64,000 bases of DNA, taken from NCBI GenBank assembly GCA_963920765.1, contig OY987248.1, positions 997,001 to 1,061,000 on the forward strand. The letters are read 5' to 3'. Source of the stretch: Ulota crispa (lineage: Eukaryota; Streptophyta; Bryopsida; Orthotrichales; Orthotrichaceae). The translations under genes and the position numbers were made by a program. The number at the start of each line of letters is the position of its first letter. Positions within the stretch are counted from its first letter, which is position 1. The notes beneath the pieces are model-generated. The model made no database searches, was not told the origin of the DNA, and saw nothing but the letters and a program-made list of their open reading frames with translations. Of this stretch, positions 48,145 to 58,501 are shown piece after piece.

Positions 48145-48452
48145 GGAAGTTTTCATGGATACCCTTAAAGTTTGCAATAATTTCATAGATATCCTTGCTT
48201 TTTCAGAAATTTCACAAATACCCTTGAACCAAAATTTTCAAGAGTTTTTTTTTTGTTGTGCATGCCACTTCCTTTCTCCCTTTGTACACACTATTTCTCT
48301 CTTATTACGTGTGCGCCCAAGGAAGAAGGAAAGTGGCATGCACAACAAAAAAAATGCTTGAAAATTTTGATCTAGGGATATCTGTGAAATTTCTGAAAAA
48401 GTAGGGGTATCTATGAAATTGCAAACTTTAGGGGTATCCATGAAATTTTCCC
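48145..48452. mobile_element. Mutator-type MITE, copy 3, in BAHD intron 3
   Basis: Starts GGGAAGTTTTCATGGATACC and ends GGTATCCATGAAATTTTCCC. It ends 28 bases from the GC donor of exon 3. The flanks TTAAAAAAA and TAAAGAAAA are only a poor direct repeat. The short frames inside also occur in the other copies. Confidence 0.65.
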
Positions 48453-49372
48453 TAAAGAAAATTCCCCGGATTATGCTTGCCTGCGTTTTGCTCGGCGCAG
48501 GCGTAGAAGTTCACATTGCCGAAGTACGTCGGGGGGAGTGGCGGGCTGAACCGCTTCCGCCCGTCCACGGCCCACCCGAGCTTCATCGCCTCACTCGGTG
48601 CTATGCCGCGCGCTTGCGTCACGTGCTTCCATATGTGGCCTGCTAACACTTGGAATGCTGTGAAGGGCGCGCTGCCGCCAGGCTCCTCCGCTGCCGCACT
48701 TGCTTGCGCTTGCTCCCTCAGCACCTCCAAATCCTGCCAACCACCACATTGTAGCCTTTTTTCAGTTTCCAAAACCAGGCTTCTCTATTCAACATTGAAA
48801 GCCTTCATTTAGGATGCGTCAGAGTTGGGACTGCCGGAAGATGGGAAAAGTAGGCTTTAAATTTAGAGGTAACCAACCATGTAATTAGGGGTAGTCACAG
48901 CTTCTTCTCAATCCTAAGAGAATGGGTCTCTTGGGAGGAGAAGAATGTGCGTGAAGAAGATTTGGCATGTGAAGTTTTTGCTCGTGCACGTCTCTTTTTC
49001 ATTTAGCTCTTCTTGTTTTCACCTTTTTTATGGTTTGAGACCTTTGGTTGAGTGTGTGAATGTAACTTGCTTTCTTATTACATCACCATTTTTGAGGTAA
49101 ACTCATTCTCCATTCTACACAGCTCACAAAAGGGGAGTCACACCTTCATCATGGAGAAGTGCTCCCATTGGCTCCTATTTTCACTATACAACTTCTCATT
49201 CAAGGTTCATTCTTGGGAAAATGTGTGATTATCCCTATTAGATATTTCATCTATTAGCCATTTTTTTGATAAAACCAAAGGCAAGCACTAGATTTTCACA
49301 ACCTTCTTTGCTTTTTAGAATCCAACTGTTAAAGAGTTCTGTCCTCCGACATTCCAACTTTAATGTGCACTA

Positions 49373-49503
49373 ATGTAAGAAACTCTAAGAACAACCATGT
49401 TCTAAATGCATTCCCTATCTAAGAATTTAAAAGTTAGTGACATGTTCCTTCATATATCTGTTATTGATGAGTTAAATAGGCTTGAATAGTTGGTTTATGG
49501 ACC
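49373..49503 (-). mobile_element. Small foldback MITE in BAHD intron 2
   Basis: Matches the reverse complement of 50923-51063 over most of its length (GTTAGTGACATGTTCC, TATCTGTTATTGATGAGTTA, GGTTTATGGACC). Lies just downstream of BAHD exon 2. Confidence 0.5.
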
Positions 49504-49917
49504 TAATGAGAAGACTTCGTTCTACGAAGTCTGGACATGCTGAACTTACCTCCGGGAGGAACTCGAAGATTCGGGATGTCATGGGAGGCAGAGAGCGAAT
49601 CAGCTCAGCCATGGCTGCGCTCGAGAATGACGGCTCTTGTTTATGCACACTGTACTCAACGTGCTCGAATGCCGCGCGCGGCGGTGTCCGCGCTTGCATG
49701 CGCGAGCGGTCCAAGTGCGGAGGCGCCGCTACTACTTCCTCACCGCGGGCGAGCTCCGCCCAGGACGCCACGAAGTGCGCTTGCGCAGGACCATCTGCCA
49801 CGAGGTGATGCAACAGCACTGCCAACACCGCTCCTCCGCAGCTCAACCTCGTCACCTATGGTCACACTCACATCGCAGGCAGGCTTCGAATCAACATCCT
49901 CTTCCTCGAGTTTCAGC

Positions 49918-50060
49918 CACTACAAGGAAACAATGTCCACATTGGCATGTCCATTGATTAAAATGTCTAAATTGACAAAACTTTCAAAAACAAGTCCAAA
50001 TTGACCGAAAAGTGTCCGAATCAGGGTACCCTAATTGACAGAAAATGTCCAAAATGACAC
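49918..50060 (+). mobile_element. CACTA-type element terminus inside BAHD exon 2
   Basis: CACTACAAGGAAACAATGTC starts here. Short repeated motifs follow (AATGTCC, AAATTGAC, AAGTGTCC), like the subterminal repeats of En/Spm elements. The bases before it are AGC. I could not find the matching right end (expected to close in GTAGTG) between 50060 and 51090, so the element's extent is open. Confidence 0.5.
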
Positions 50061-50922
50061 TGCTGCTCCTGCTACTCCTTTGTATGTACATACGAGACCA
50101 TCTTCATCAAAAACCCAAAACCTGCTTGACAGGGTGGGTTTCACAAACTAATCTTGAACATGAGCTCCAACTAGACCAGACGAGAAACGGTTACTTCAGT
50201 CTGGTCGAGATTCCACAAAGTCCGAGTGCAAAGCAGAGCAATCAAAGCAGCAGCACTTGATGAAGGGAGATGAATGCGACCTGGGTGAAGAGAAGAGGCT
50301 TCGATTCTAGTGTCGATGCTTGGCCACCGACGAATTCCTCATGGTCCGGTGCAAGTGATGTCCACAGCGGACACGGCTGATACATTGAGCTCCCCCGCAC
50401 ATCGCCGTGACCTGCATCCCCTCCTCTGCTGCTCGTTAAAGGTCTAGGAGTCCGATTAGGCTCATTTCTGAGCTGTTTACTGGAGCAGAATGGACAGCTT
50501 GTGCAGAATCGGCAGCTTGGGCAGATTTGGTTCCGTATTTATGTACCATATGATGTATTGTATTTTTTTATTATCACCTAATTGTACTTCCAGACTTTTA
50601 ACGTCATAGAATTGGCAAGCCAGGGTCAATTTGGCATTATGGTTTGGCCAACTAGCTAGCCCAAAAGTCATAGAATCAACAAGCTAGGGCTGATTTAGCA
50701 TTATGGTTCAACCAACTAGTTTGGGCTAGCTAGCACCCTCACCATAATGCAGAATTGACCCTCGCTTGCCGGTTCTCTAGTACATTAAAGGTCTGAAAGT
50801 CCAATTCAACTCATTTTTTAGTTATACTATGGAGCAGCCATAATGTAAAATCAGACATGGTTCGTTGATTCTCTAGTACATAACTATGCCGCATCCTTGT
50901 GATGAGCTAAAAATGCAAAACT

Positions 50923-51063
50923 TAAGATAGGAGGTCCATAAACTGACCATTTAAACCTACCTAACTTATCAATGACAATACCAGATATTTAAAGAAACGT
51001 GTCACTCTTTCTTAAATAGGAAACACATTTAAAACATGGTCAATTTATGAAACTCCTACCTTA
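50923..51063 (+). mobile_element. Small TA-flanked foldback MITE in BAHD intron 1
   Basis: TAAGATAGGAGGTCCATAAA pairs inverted with TTTATGAAACTCCTACCTTA; TA at both edges; 141 bp. Lies 27 bases from the exon 1 donor (51090). Confidence 0.55.
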
Positions 51064-51430
51064 GGTAGGTAGGAGAGAGGGAGTGAGTACCTGTGGTGAG
51101 CAAATGCTGGAGCGTGGCGGGGGAATGCGCTTCCACAAAGACAGCCCCCTGGTTGTTGCAATGCACGTCGAACCCCGCATTCGCGGGCTTGCGCGCGGCC
51201 AAGCGGCCAGCGACGGGAGGGAAAGCCGCGAGGGCGCGTGCGAGAGAGCGCTTGAGCTCGGACGCGGGCGTAGCCATAGCCGGGAAGAAGTAGAGGAAGG
51301 AGGTGTACAGTGGCGGCATGATCAGGTCATTGTTGGACAGAGTGACCACGTGCGGTGCGCATATCGGCGATGGCGCTATCACCTCGCTCCTAGTGCTATT
51401 CACCTTCAATCTACTCGTATCCAGCTCCAT

Positions 51431-52817
51431 GACCCCTTCTCTCGACACCCCTTCTCTCGACACGCCCTCTCTCTCAAGTTACTGCAGCCCACTCCGTGCC
51501 AAGTAGATTGCGACCTAACCCGAGAATCCGACGAAGGGATGATCTAATCTACCCTGTGCGCTGATCGGAGGAGTCGAGTCGTCTATGTAGAGCGTCTGTG
51601 CCGTGCACTCCAAGGATTACTGTGGATCCGTCGAGCACGACGTGTGCAACGCTACGAAATTCAGCGGGATACCGACAACTTTGACACGTGTTCCCGAACG
51701 TGAGTAGTACTGAGAGATCGCTGAGCTTGGGCCGCAAGTTTGCGCCGAATCTCTGTGAATATCGCTCAAGTGCAGATATCGCAGTTGTAAGAGCATAACA
51801 TCCTCAATCCGGCAGGTATATCGAATGTGTAAAGGCACTCTCACTGTGGGTCCTAGTTTGAGAACTGCAAACCCAAAACACTGCCCTTTGCTTGGGGATG
51901 TGATTTCAAAGGGGACAGAAAATCTTGGGCTACACTTAATAGTTTCAGCAATTTTTAAGAGTCTTTCAAATTGTTTTGTATATTGTTGTTAAAGAAATGA
52001 TGATTATTTCACAAATCAAATGTAGAAATCTTGTCAAGAAAGGCTCATAAAAATGGAGTTTACATTCCTGTCTATCAATGTGCATTGGGTCAGAGGAGAT
52101 GATATATCCCTTGCATTGCTCTACAATGTATCACCGATGTTGCTCAAAGCCACACAACAAAACTTTGCAATTGCCGATAGCAAAGCCTTCAAAGCCACAC
52201 AAAAAATATTGCAGATCTGTCGTTGGCAAGCCCCAATGCAAGGTCTAGATTGAGGATGCCCTAAGAGCATCATCAACCCTAAACAAGGAATGGGATTGTA
52301 ACTTTGTTTCTATTGGTAGGGATCAGTTGTGTAGGAAAATGAGGTATTTTTAGGGCTTCAACGCAACCATAACAATGCATGACCAAGAGAGGGCCCCTCA
52401 GAATGATCTCCTTGAATGGCAAGTTTGCTTGTTTTTCCGAACGCCCTCGAACTTCCTCACTAACATTTACTTGCACAACACTTGTGCTTGCAATAGTTAG
52501 CAACTTCTTTGCAACAACTCACAAGTGCTCACAACTGACTTTCTCTAATAGCTGGATCTACGACAAGTGTGAGACAATCTAATTAGTGAACGGAATTACA
52601 AAATTACAAAATTACAAAATTACAAGACGAATAGCAAAGCAGAAGCGGCCAATTCCCAATCTCGACCCGGTTTCCGGGTTGATAATGTCCTAACGTCACC
52701 AATCTCACAATCTCCTTTTACCATTTGCAACAGTCTTCTTCATCCTACGATTTCTTTCACTTGGTTTTCATTATGGAGTAGTTCAGGAAAAGTTCAGCCT
52801 ACGATGATGCGAGTGTT
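51431..52817. other. BAHD upstream region and AT-rich flank
   Basis: Three copies of CCCCTTCTCTCGACA-like 15-mers lie at about 51432-51471 just before the BAHD ATG. To about 51880 it is GC-richer and probably promoter and leader. Beyond that no gene is seen. A short ACAAAATT array lies at about 52598-52625. Confidence 0.4.
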
Positions 52818-53700
52818 GTACTGTACAGTACCATTTAACAATGATAAGTAGAACTTGTTTTAGCATTCTAAAGAAGTTTGTACAACAAAAAATGTAAAGG
52901 TCATTTTAATCTCGTATTTTTGGGATCTGATTCTTATGCAATCCCAATCAATCATATCAAATCCTGGTTACTAAAAATCAAAATTCTATTTTTGGTAAGT
53001 TTTTTTGTGTCAAAATCACGGTTTTACAAGAAAGTTGATCAAAACACAATGGTGATGAATTTTTAAGATTTGATTGCATGGATAGGTAGGAGACATCCAA
53101 ACACACATCTTTCCTTTTAACAAACATCTTCAAAAAGTTTAGAATTTTTTCAAGAGAGGTTCAAATGTTGGAGTGATCATGATCAAATTTAGTAAAATAA
53201 ATATCTTCATTTTTTAATTAGCTTTTGGCAAAATAAACATATCATCATATTCAAAGGTACAGATATAATCATAATGTATGAGTCAAATAGAACAATTTAA
53301 TTACCATAAAGAATGATTTATTTTACTAAATTTGGTCATGAGCACTCCAACATTTGAACCTCTCTTGAAGAAATTTTAAACTTTTTGAAGATGTTTGTTA
53401 AAAGGAAAGATGTGTGTTTGGATGTCTCCTACCTATTTGTGCAATCAAATCTTAAAAATTCATCAACATTGTGTTCTGATCAACTTCTTGTAAAATCGTG
53501 ATTTTGACACAAAATAACGTACCAAAAATAGGATTTTGATTTTTAGTAACCAAGATTTGGTATGGTTGATTGAGATTGCATGAGAATCAGATCCCAAAAA
53601 TATGAGATTAAAATAACCTTTACATTTTTTGTTATATAAACTTCTTTAGAATGCCAAAACAAGTTCTACCTATCATTGTTAATTGGTACTGTACAGTACC
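52818..53700. repeat. Palindrome unit 1 of a four-unit array
   Basis: Starts GTACTGTACAGTACC and ends GGTACTGTACAGTACC. Arms of ~420 bp are inverted copies of each other (AACTTGTTTTAGCATTCTAA and its complement) around a short AT-rich centre near 53260. The inner motif GATTTGATTGCATGGATAGG is shared with the next units. Non-coding. Confidence 0.8.
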
Positions 53701-54558
53701 AGGCAACCACAAACCGTCCCCCTAGCAAACAAATTTTTAAACAATTTTGCTAGGTCAATTAGCATTTTATTGCCTTGCGGTTTTTATATTTAATGCTTAC
53801 CCCCAATCCCAATCAAGCATATCAAGACTCAACCCCAAAAAGTCAAAATCTAGTTTTTGGTAAATAGTTTAATGTCAAAATCATGGTTTTACAAGAGAAT
53901 TTATTGAAAAATATTGGTGATGATCACGGTGATGAATTTTTGAGATTGGATTGCATGGGTATGTAAGAAACACCCATATGCACATCTTCCATGCTAAAAA
54001 AAACCATTGAGTAACAAAAATTTGATTTTCAAAAGATTCATTTCATTTGGGATATGGTCAAGTTTTGCAAGATATATATCTTTAATTTTTAGCTAGCTTT
54101 TCACCAAATAAACTTAACACCATGTTCAAAAGTACAAACTTAGTCACAATGAATGAGTCAAATGGCAAAATTTGATTATCATTGAAAAATATCTATTTTG
54201 CAAAACTTGACCATATCCCAAGTCATAAAGAATCTTTTGAAAATCAAATTTTTGTTACTCAATGGTTTTTTTAGCATGGAAGATGTGCACATGGGTGTTT
54301 CTTACATACCTATGCAATTAAATCTCAAAAATTCATCACCAATATTTTTCAATCAATTCTCTTGTAAAACCATGATTTTGACATTAAAATATTTACCAAA
54401 AACTAGATTTTGACTTTTTGGGGTCAAGTCTTGATATGCTTGATTGGGATTGGGGGTAAGCATTAAATACAAAAACTGCAAGGCAATAAAATGCTAATTG
54501 ACCTAGCAACATTATTTAAAAATTTGGGTGCCAAAAGGGGGGACGATTTGTGGTTGCC
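53701..54558. repeat. Palindrome unit 2
   Basis: Starts AGGCAACCACAAACCGTCCC, right after unit 1; ends GGACGATTTGTGGTTGCC. Arms of ~400 bp share TTTTATTGCCTTGCGG..., CCCAATCCCAATCAAGC and the GATGAATTTTTGAGATTGGA core, centred near 54130. Confidence 0.8.
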
Positions 54559-54722
54559 GAGGGGACGTTTTATAGTTGCCGGGGGATGGTTTATGGTTGC
54601 CGGGGGATGGTTTATGGTTGCCGAGGGATGGTTTATGGTTGCCGGGGATGGTTTATGGTTGCCGAGGGATGGTTTATGGTTGCCGAGGATGGTTTATGGT
54701 TGCGGGGATGGTTTATGGTTTC
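54538..54722 (+). repeat. ~20-bp minisatellite grown from the end of palindrome unit 2
   Basis: About nine units of GGGATGGTTTATGGTTGCCG, with small changes and length differences. The first unit is the unit 2 terminus (GGACGATTTGTGGTTGCC), so the array looks like tandem copying of the element end. The WFMVAGG-type frames across it are by-products. Confidence 0.8.
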
Positions 54723-55663
54723 CGGGTACTATATACTCTCCAAAAGAAAGAGTACATAACACCCTTTTATGGCATCCAAAGAAGTATGTATAACATCCAA
54801 AGAAGTATGTATAACATCCAAAGAAGTATGTATAACAAAGAATGTAACTGACATTTCATTCTCACCTTTTTAATACGCCATCCTCATGCAATCTTGATCA
54901 AGCATATCAAATTTTAGCTACTAAAACCCAAAATTCTATTTTTGGTAAATGGTTTTGTGTCAAAATCATGGTTTTACAAGAAAGTTGATTAATAAATAGT
55001 GGTGATGAATTTCTGAGATTTGGTTGCATGGATATGTAGGAGAAATCCCGCACATCTTCTTTTCAAACAAATATTTCCAAATAAATTCAAAATTTCTTCT
55101 ATAGAGATTGTAATGTTAAGGTGATCATGTCCAAATTTAGTAAAATACATATTTCTTCATGGAAATTAGTTTTTGGTAAAAAAACATATCGTCATGTTTA
55201 AAGGTACAAACTTAATCTCAATGTATGAGTCAAATAACAAAAACTAATTTCATGAAGAAATATGTGTTTTACTAAATTTGGCCATGATCACCTTAACATT
55301 ACAATCTCTATAGAAGAAATTTTGAATTTATTTGGAAATATTTGTTTGAAAAGAAGATGTGCGTATGGATGTCTCCTACATATCCATGCAATCAAATCTC
55401 AGAAATTCATCACCACTATTTATTAATCAACTTTCTTGTAAAACCATGATTTTGACACAAAACCATTTACCAAAAATAGAATTTTGGGTTTTAGTAGCTA
55501 AAATTTGATATGCTTGATCAAGATTGCATGAGGATGGCGTATTAAAAAGGTGAGAATGAAATGTCAGTTACATTCTTTGTTATACATACTTCTTTGAATG
55601 TTATACATACTTCTTTGGATGCCATAAAAGGGTGTTATGTACTCTTTCTTTTGGGTACTGTAC
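54723..55663. repeat. Palindrome unit 3
   Basis: Starts GGGTACTATATACTCTCCAA; ends GTACTCTTTCTTTTGGGTACTGTAC. Arms of ~450 bp are nearly identical (GCATGAGGATGGCGTATTAA and its complement), centred near 55190. A 21-bp repeat (ATCCAAAGAAGTATGTATAA plus C) has three copies in the left arm and two in the right, so the arms differ in copy number. Confidence 0.8.
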
Positions 55664-56535
55664 ACCGCAGCCTACAACTTGTTTTCATTCACTTTTTTTA
55701 CATTCCAAAAAACTAGGTATTTCATAGAATAAAATTAGCATTTTGGAATCTTGTATTGCTAGCCTTCAATTCTTACTCAATCCCAGTCAATCATACAAGA
55801 TTTTGAGTTTTAAAAAACTAAAACCTTATTTTTGGTGAATTATGTTACATAATATTCATAATTTTACATGATAAATTATTAAAAAAAACTAGTGATGAAT
55901 TTTTAAGATTTGATTGCACATATGTGTAGGAAACATCCATGTGCAAATCTTTCCTTCTAACAAGCATCTCCAAAAAATTTACAATTTCTTCTATGTAGAT
56001 TTTAATGTTGAAGTGATCATGATTAAACCTCACAAATTAGATATTTATGTATCATTACCTAGATTTTGGCAGAATAGCCATATTATTATGATTAAAGATT
56101 CAAATCCAATTATATTGTATAAGTCAAATAGCAAGATTTGATTACCATAAAGAAACATCTAGTTTATGAGATTTGATCATGATCACTTCAACATTAAAAT
56201 CTATATAGAAGAAATTGTGAATTTTTTTGGAGATGCTTACCAAAAGGAAAGACATGCATATGGATGTTTCCTACACATCCATGTAATTAAATCTTAAAAA
56301 TTCATCACCAATTTTTTTTAATCATTTATCAAGTAAAACTATGCATATTATGTAAAATAATTCACCAAAAATAATGTTTTGATTTTTTGAAACTAGAAAT
56401 TTAGTATGGTTAATTGGGATTGAGTAAGAATTGAAGGCCAAATACAAGATTCCAAAATGCTAATTTTATTCTAAGAAATACCTAAATTTTTGGAATGTAA
56501 AAAAGGGTGAACAAAAACAAGTTGTAGGCTGCGGT
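55664..56535. repeat. Palindrome unit 4
   Basis: Starts ACCGCAGCCTACAACTTG; ends CAAGTTGTAGGCTGCGGT. Arms carry AAAATTAGCATTTTGGAATC and its complement, centred near 56095. The inner core (GATGAATTTTTAAGATTTGA) is shared with the other units. Confidence 0.8.
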
Positions 56536-56699
56536 ATAATGTAGGCAATGAGCATGGTGCTTGCGCACCTCTAGAGTTTGAGTTATTAGTCGTGGTGGAC
56601 GCAGCGTTTCCGTTTGATGTTTTGAATGCATTTCTGTGGGTTGTGCAGAAACTGCACTCTCTCAGACAAAAGCACCTACCTTAATTCAGGGGCTCCAAT

Positions 56700-56970
56700 A
56701 CAAATGGTAGCATGCAAAACCAAACGTAATCATGTTTTTAGCAAATCTTCAAAGTGTCCATGATAAGCACAATTTAAATGTTTTTTTTCACTCCTCTACA
56801 TCTAGAATGAGTTGATTTTTTCCCCACAAGTACCTCCCATAGTCTAGGGCAAGATCTTACAGTGGGATTCTCCCATAAAAACTTGTTTTCCTACCTTTCT
56901 ACTCATTTCCCCAAAAGTGGCAGTTTTTAGTGACTTTGACATAAAAAGGGTTTGAGCTTGTAAGGGTTAA
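56700..56970 (-). mobile_element. Solo right end of a TTAA-family element (type I)
   Basis: Ends GAGCTTGTAAGGGTTAA at 56954-56970. It is the reverse complement of 57270-57480 (ACCTTTCTACTCATTTCCCC; GGCAAGATCT). No left end is found upstream, where palindrome unit 4 lies. Confidence 0.6.
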
Positions 56971-57269
56971 TCTCAAAAGTGGAAGCTAGTAGCACTTTAT
57001 GGTAATGGCTCATTAAAAAATGTATTCTAATTTATAAAATTTTGAAGACAATCTCTTATAAATAATAGGCAAGATATTCAGGTTTTTGTTGGAATAGAAA
57101 AATATACATTGAGTTAGCATAGTAGCAATTGACAATGCTAAAAAAACCCTTTCACATAAAGATGTGCTTAGATGGAGTTTTTTTTTGTTTGGAAAATTTT
57201 ATAGCTTTCAATTCAATGAAGTGTAAAATTCAAAAGGGTCTTTTAAGCATTTGTTTTCTTTACTTTTTC

Positions 57270-58237
57270 TTAACCCCTAAAGGCCCAAGCCCTTTTTTCT
57301 GTGAAAGTCACTCAAAACTGCCACTTCAGGGGAAATGAGTAGAAAGGTAGGAAAACATGTTTTTTTGGAAAATCCAACTATCAGATCTTGCCCTAAACTA
57401 TGGCGGGTACTTATGGAAAAAAAATCAGCTCATTCTAAATGTAAATGAGTGAGATATTCACATCTGAAGTTAGAAAAAAAAAAATATAAAAAAAAATAAA
57501 AAAATAAAAATCCCTGCTACCCAAAAAATTCAAAAGCCTTCAACCTCTCCTATATCAAAATATTTGCTCTAAGCAAAGTTGAAGTTTATTTTTTCCATGT
57601 AGAAGACCAAGTTAGGTAAGTGTGGGAGAATTTTCAAATGAATTGGAGGTGTGATACATACTTTGTAAAATCTTGCAATGTTGGAAGGCCATGAAATTTG
57701 CGTATACACTATGCAAACTTGGAGGATTTATGTAAAATTGAGAATTCTGAACAACTTTGCTAAAAAATGGTGAAAACTAAGGAATCTTAGTCTACTACAA
57801 CTTGGAAAAGAAAAGTTAAAAAAAAAAACTCAAGGACCAAATTTTACAAGGGGCAAAAGGAATGGAGGTTTGGGAATCCCATATCTACCCAAAAACCAAA
57901 ACTTTTCACTCATAAATCCAAATTGAATGATTCAAAGGTTCCCACATATGTAAAAATCTAAAGAATCAATTTCAGATTTTTTGTTTTGAAAAATAAAATT
58001 TTTAAAGAAGTTTTTTGGACTGCCTGGACTGCCTACATTCCCCTGTTGTTCAAAAATTCATGCATAACTTCTTCAATAAATGTCAAAATGAAGAAAAAAT
58101 TAGATGTACACGTACATTTTTAAATTCCCCACCATCCTCAAAAGTTTCAAAAAATTTATAAAAACTAGTTTAGTCCCAAGTACATGCCAGAAGTCCATTT
58201 GTCCCCCAAGGGGACACTTGGGCCTTTTAGGGATTGA
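57270..58237. mobile_element. TTAA-family element, type I plus type II halves
   Basis: Left end TTAACCCCTAAAGGCCCAAG; right end CTTGGGCCTTTTAGGGATTGA, with the target decayed to TTGA. About 968 bp. The left half matches 1990-2492 inverted; the right half, from about 57890, matches 17640-17948. No coding frame. Confidence 0.75.
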
Positions 58238-58501
58238 CATCTACAAATATGTTTGCTCTATCTATTTTTAAACCCACAAATGCAAGCATCTTACTTTCAA
58301 AACTCCTTACAAAACTTTTTCCTACCAATCCTTGTACTTTTACTTTTACTTTGTTTGCTTTTACTTTATTCTAACATGTGCTAGCAATATAAATAGTCAA
58401 ACAAAATTGATAAACTTCCATTATGCACTTTCAATCATATGCTTTTATATATATTTCAATTTTCTCAAAGTTCCATACACATCCCTAAACCTCTTCCCTT
58501 C

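Larger units (their letters stand above)
47466..51430 (-). pseudogene. BAHD acyltransferase gene, probably disrupted
   Basis: BAHD enzymes move acyl groups from CoA thioesters to alcohols or amines in specialised metabolism, in the cytosol. Exons: 51430-51091 (113 codons; SFLYFFPA, LARALAAFPPVAGRLA), ~49917-49550 (HHLVADG, the HXXXD catalytic motif), 48733-48481 (FTAFQVLAGHIWKHVTQAR, YFGNVNFYA) and 47836-47466 (DFGSGTP, a variant of DFGWG). Damage: exon 2 is cut on its 5' side by a CACTA-type terminus starting at 49918, so ~30 residues expected between exons 1 and 2 are missing. A 10-nt insertion (49851-49860, between GTCAC repeats) shifts the frame before VTRLSCGG. Exon 3 to 4 uses a GC-AG intron. 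Exons are GC-rich, unlike their surroundings. If an unseen exon and an alternative acceptor exist, the gene could still work; I consider that less likely. Confidence 0.75.

Noticed and set aside
54491..54851. Overlapping open frames with WFMVAGG/MVYGCRG repeats
   Set aside because: They are translations of the ~20-bp minisatellite in three frames, with no start context or homology.
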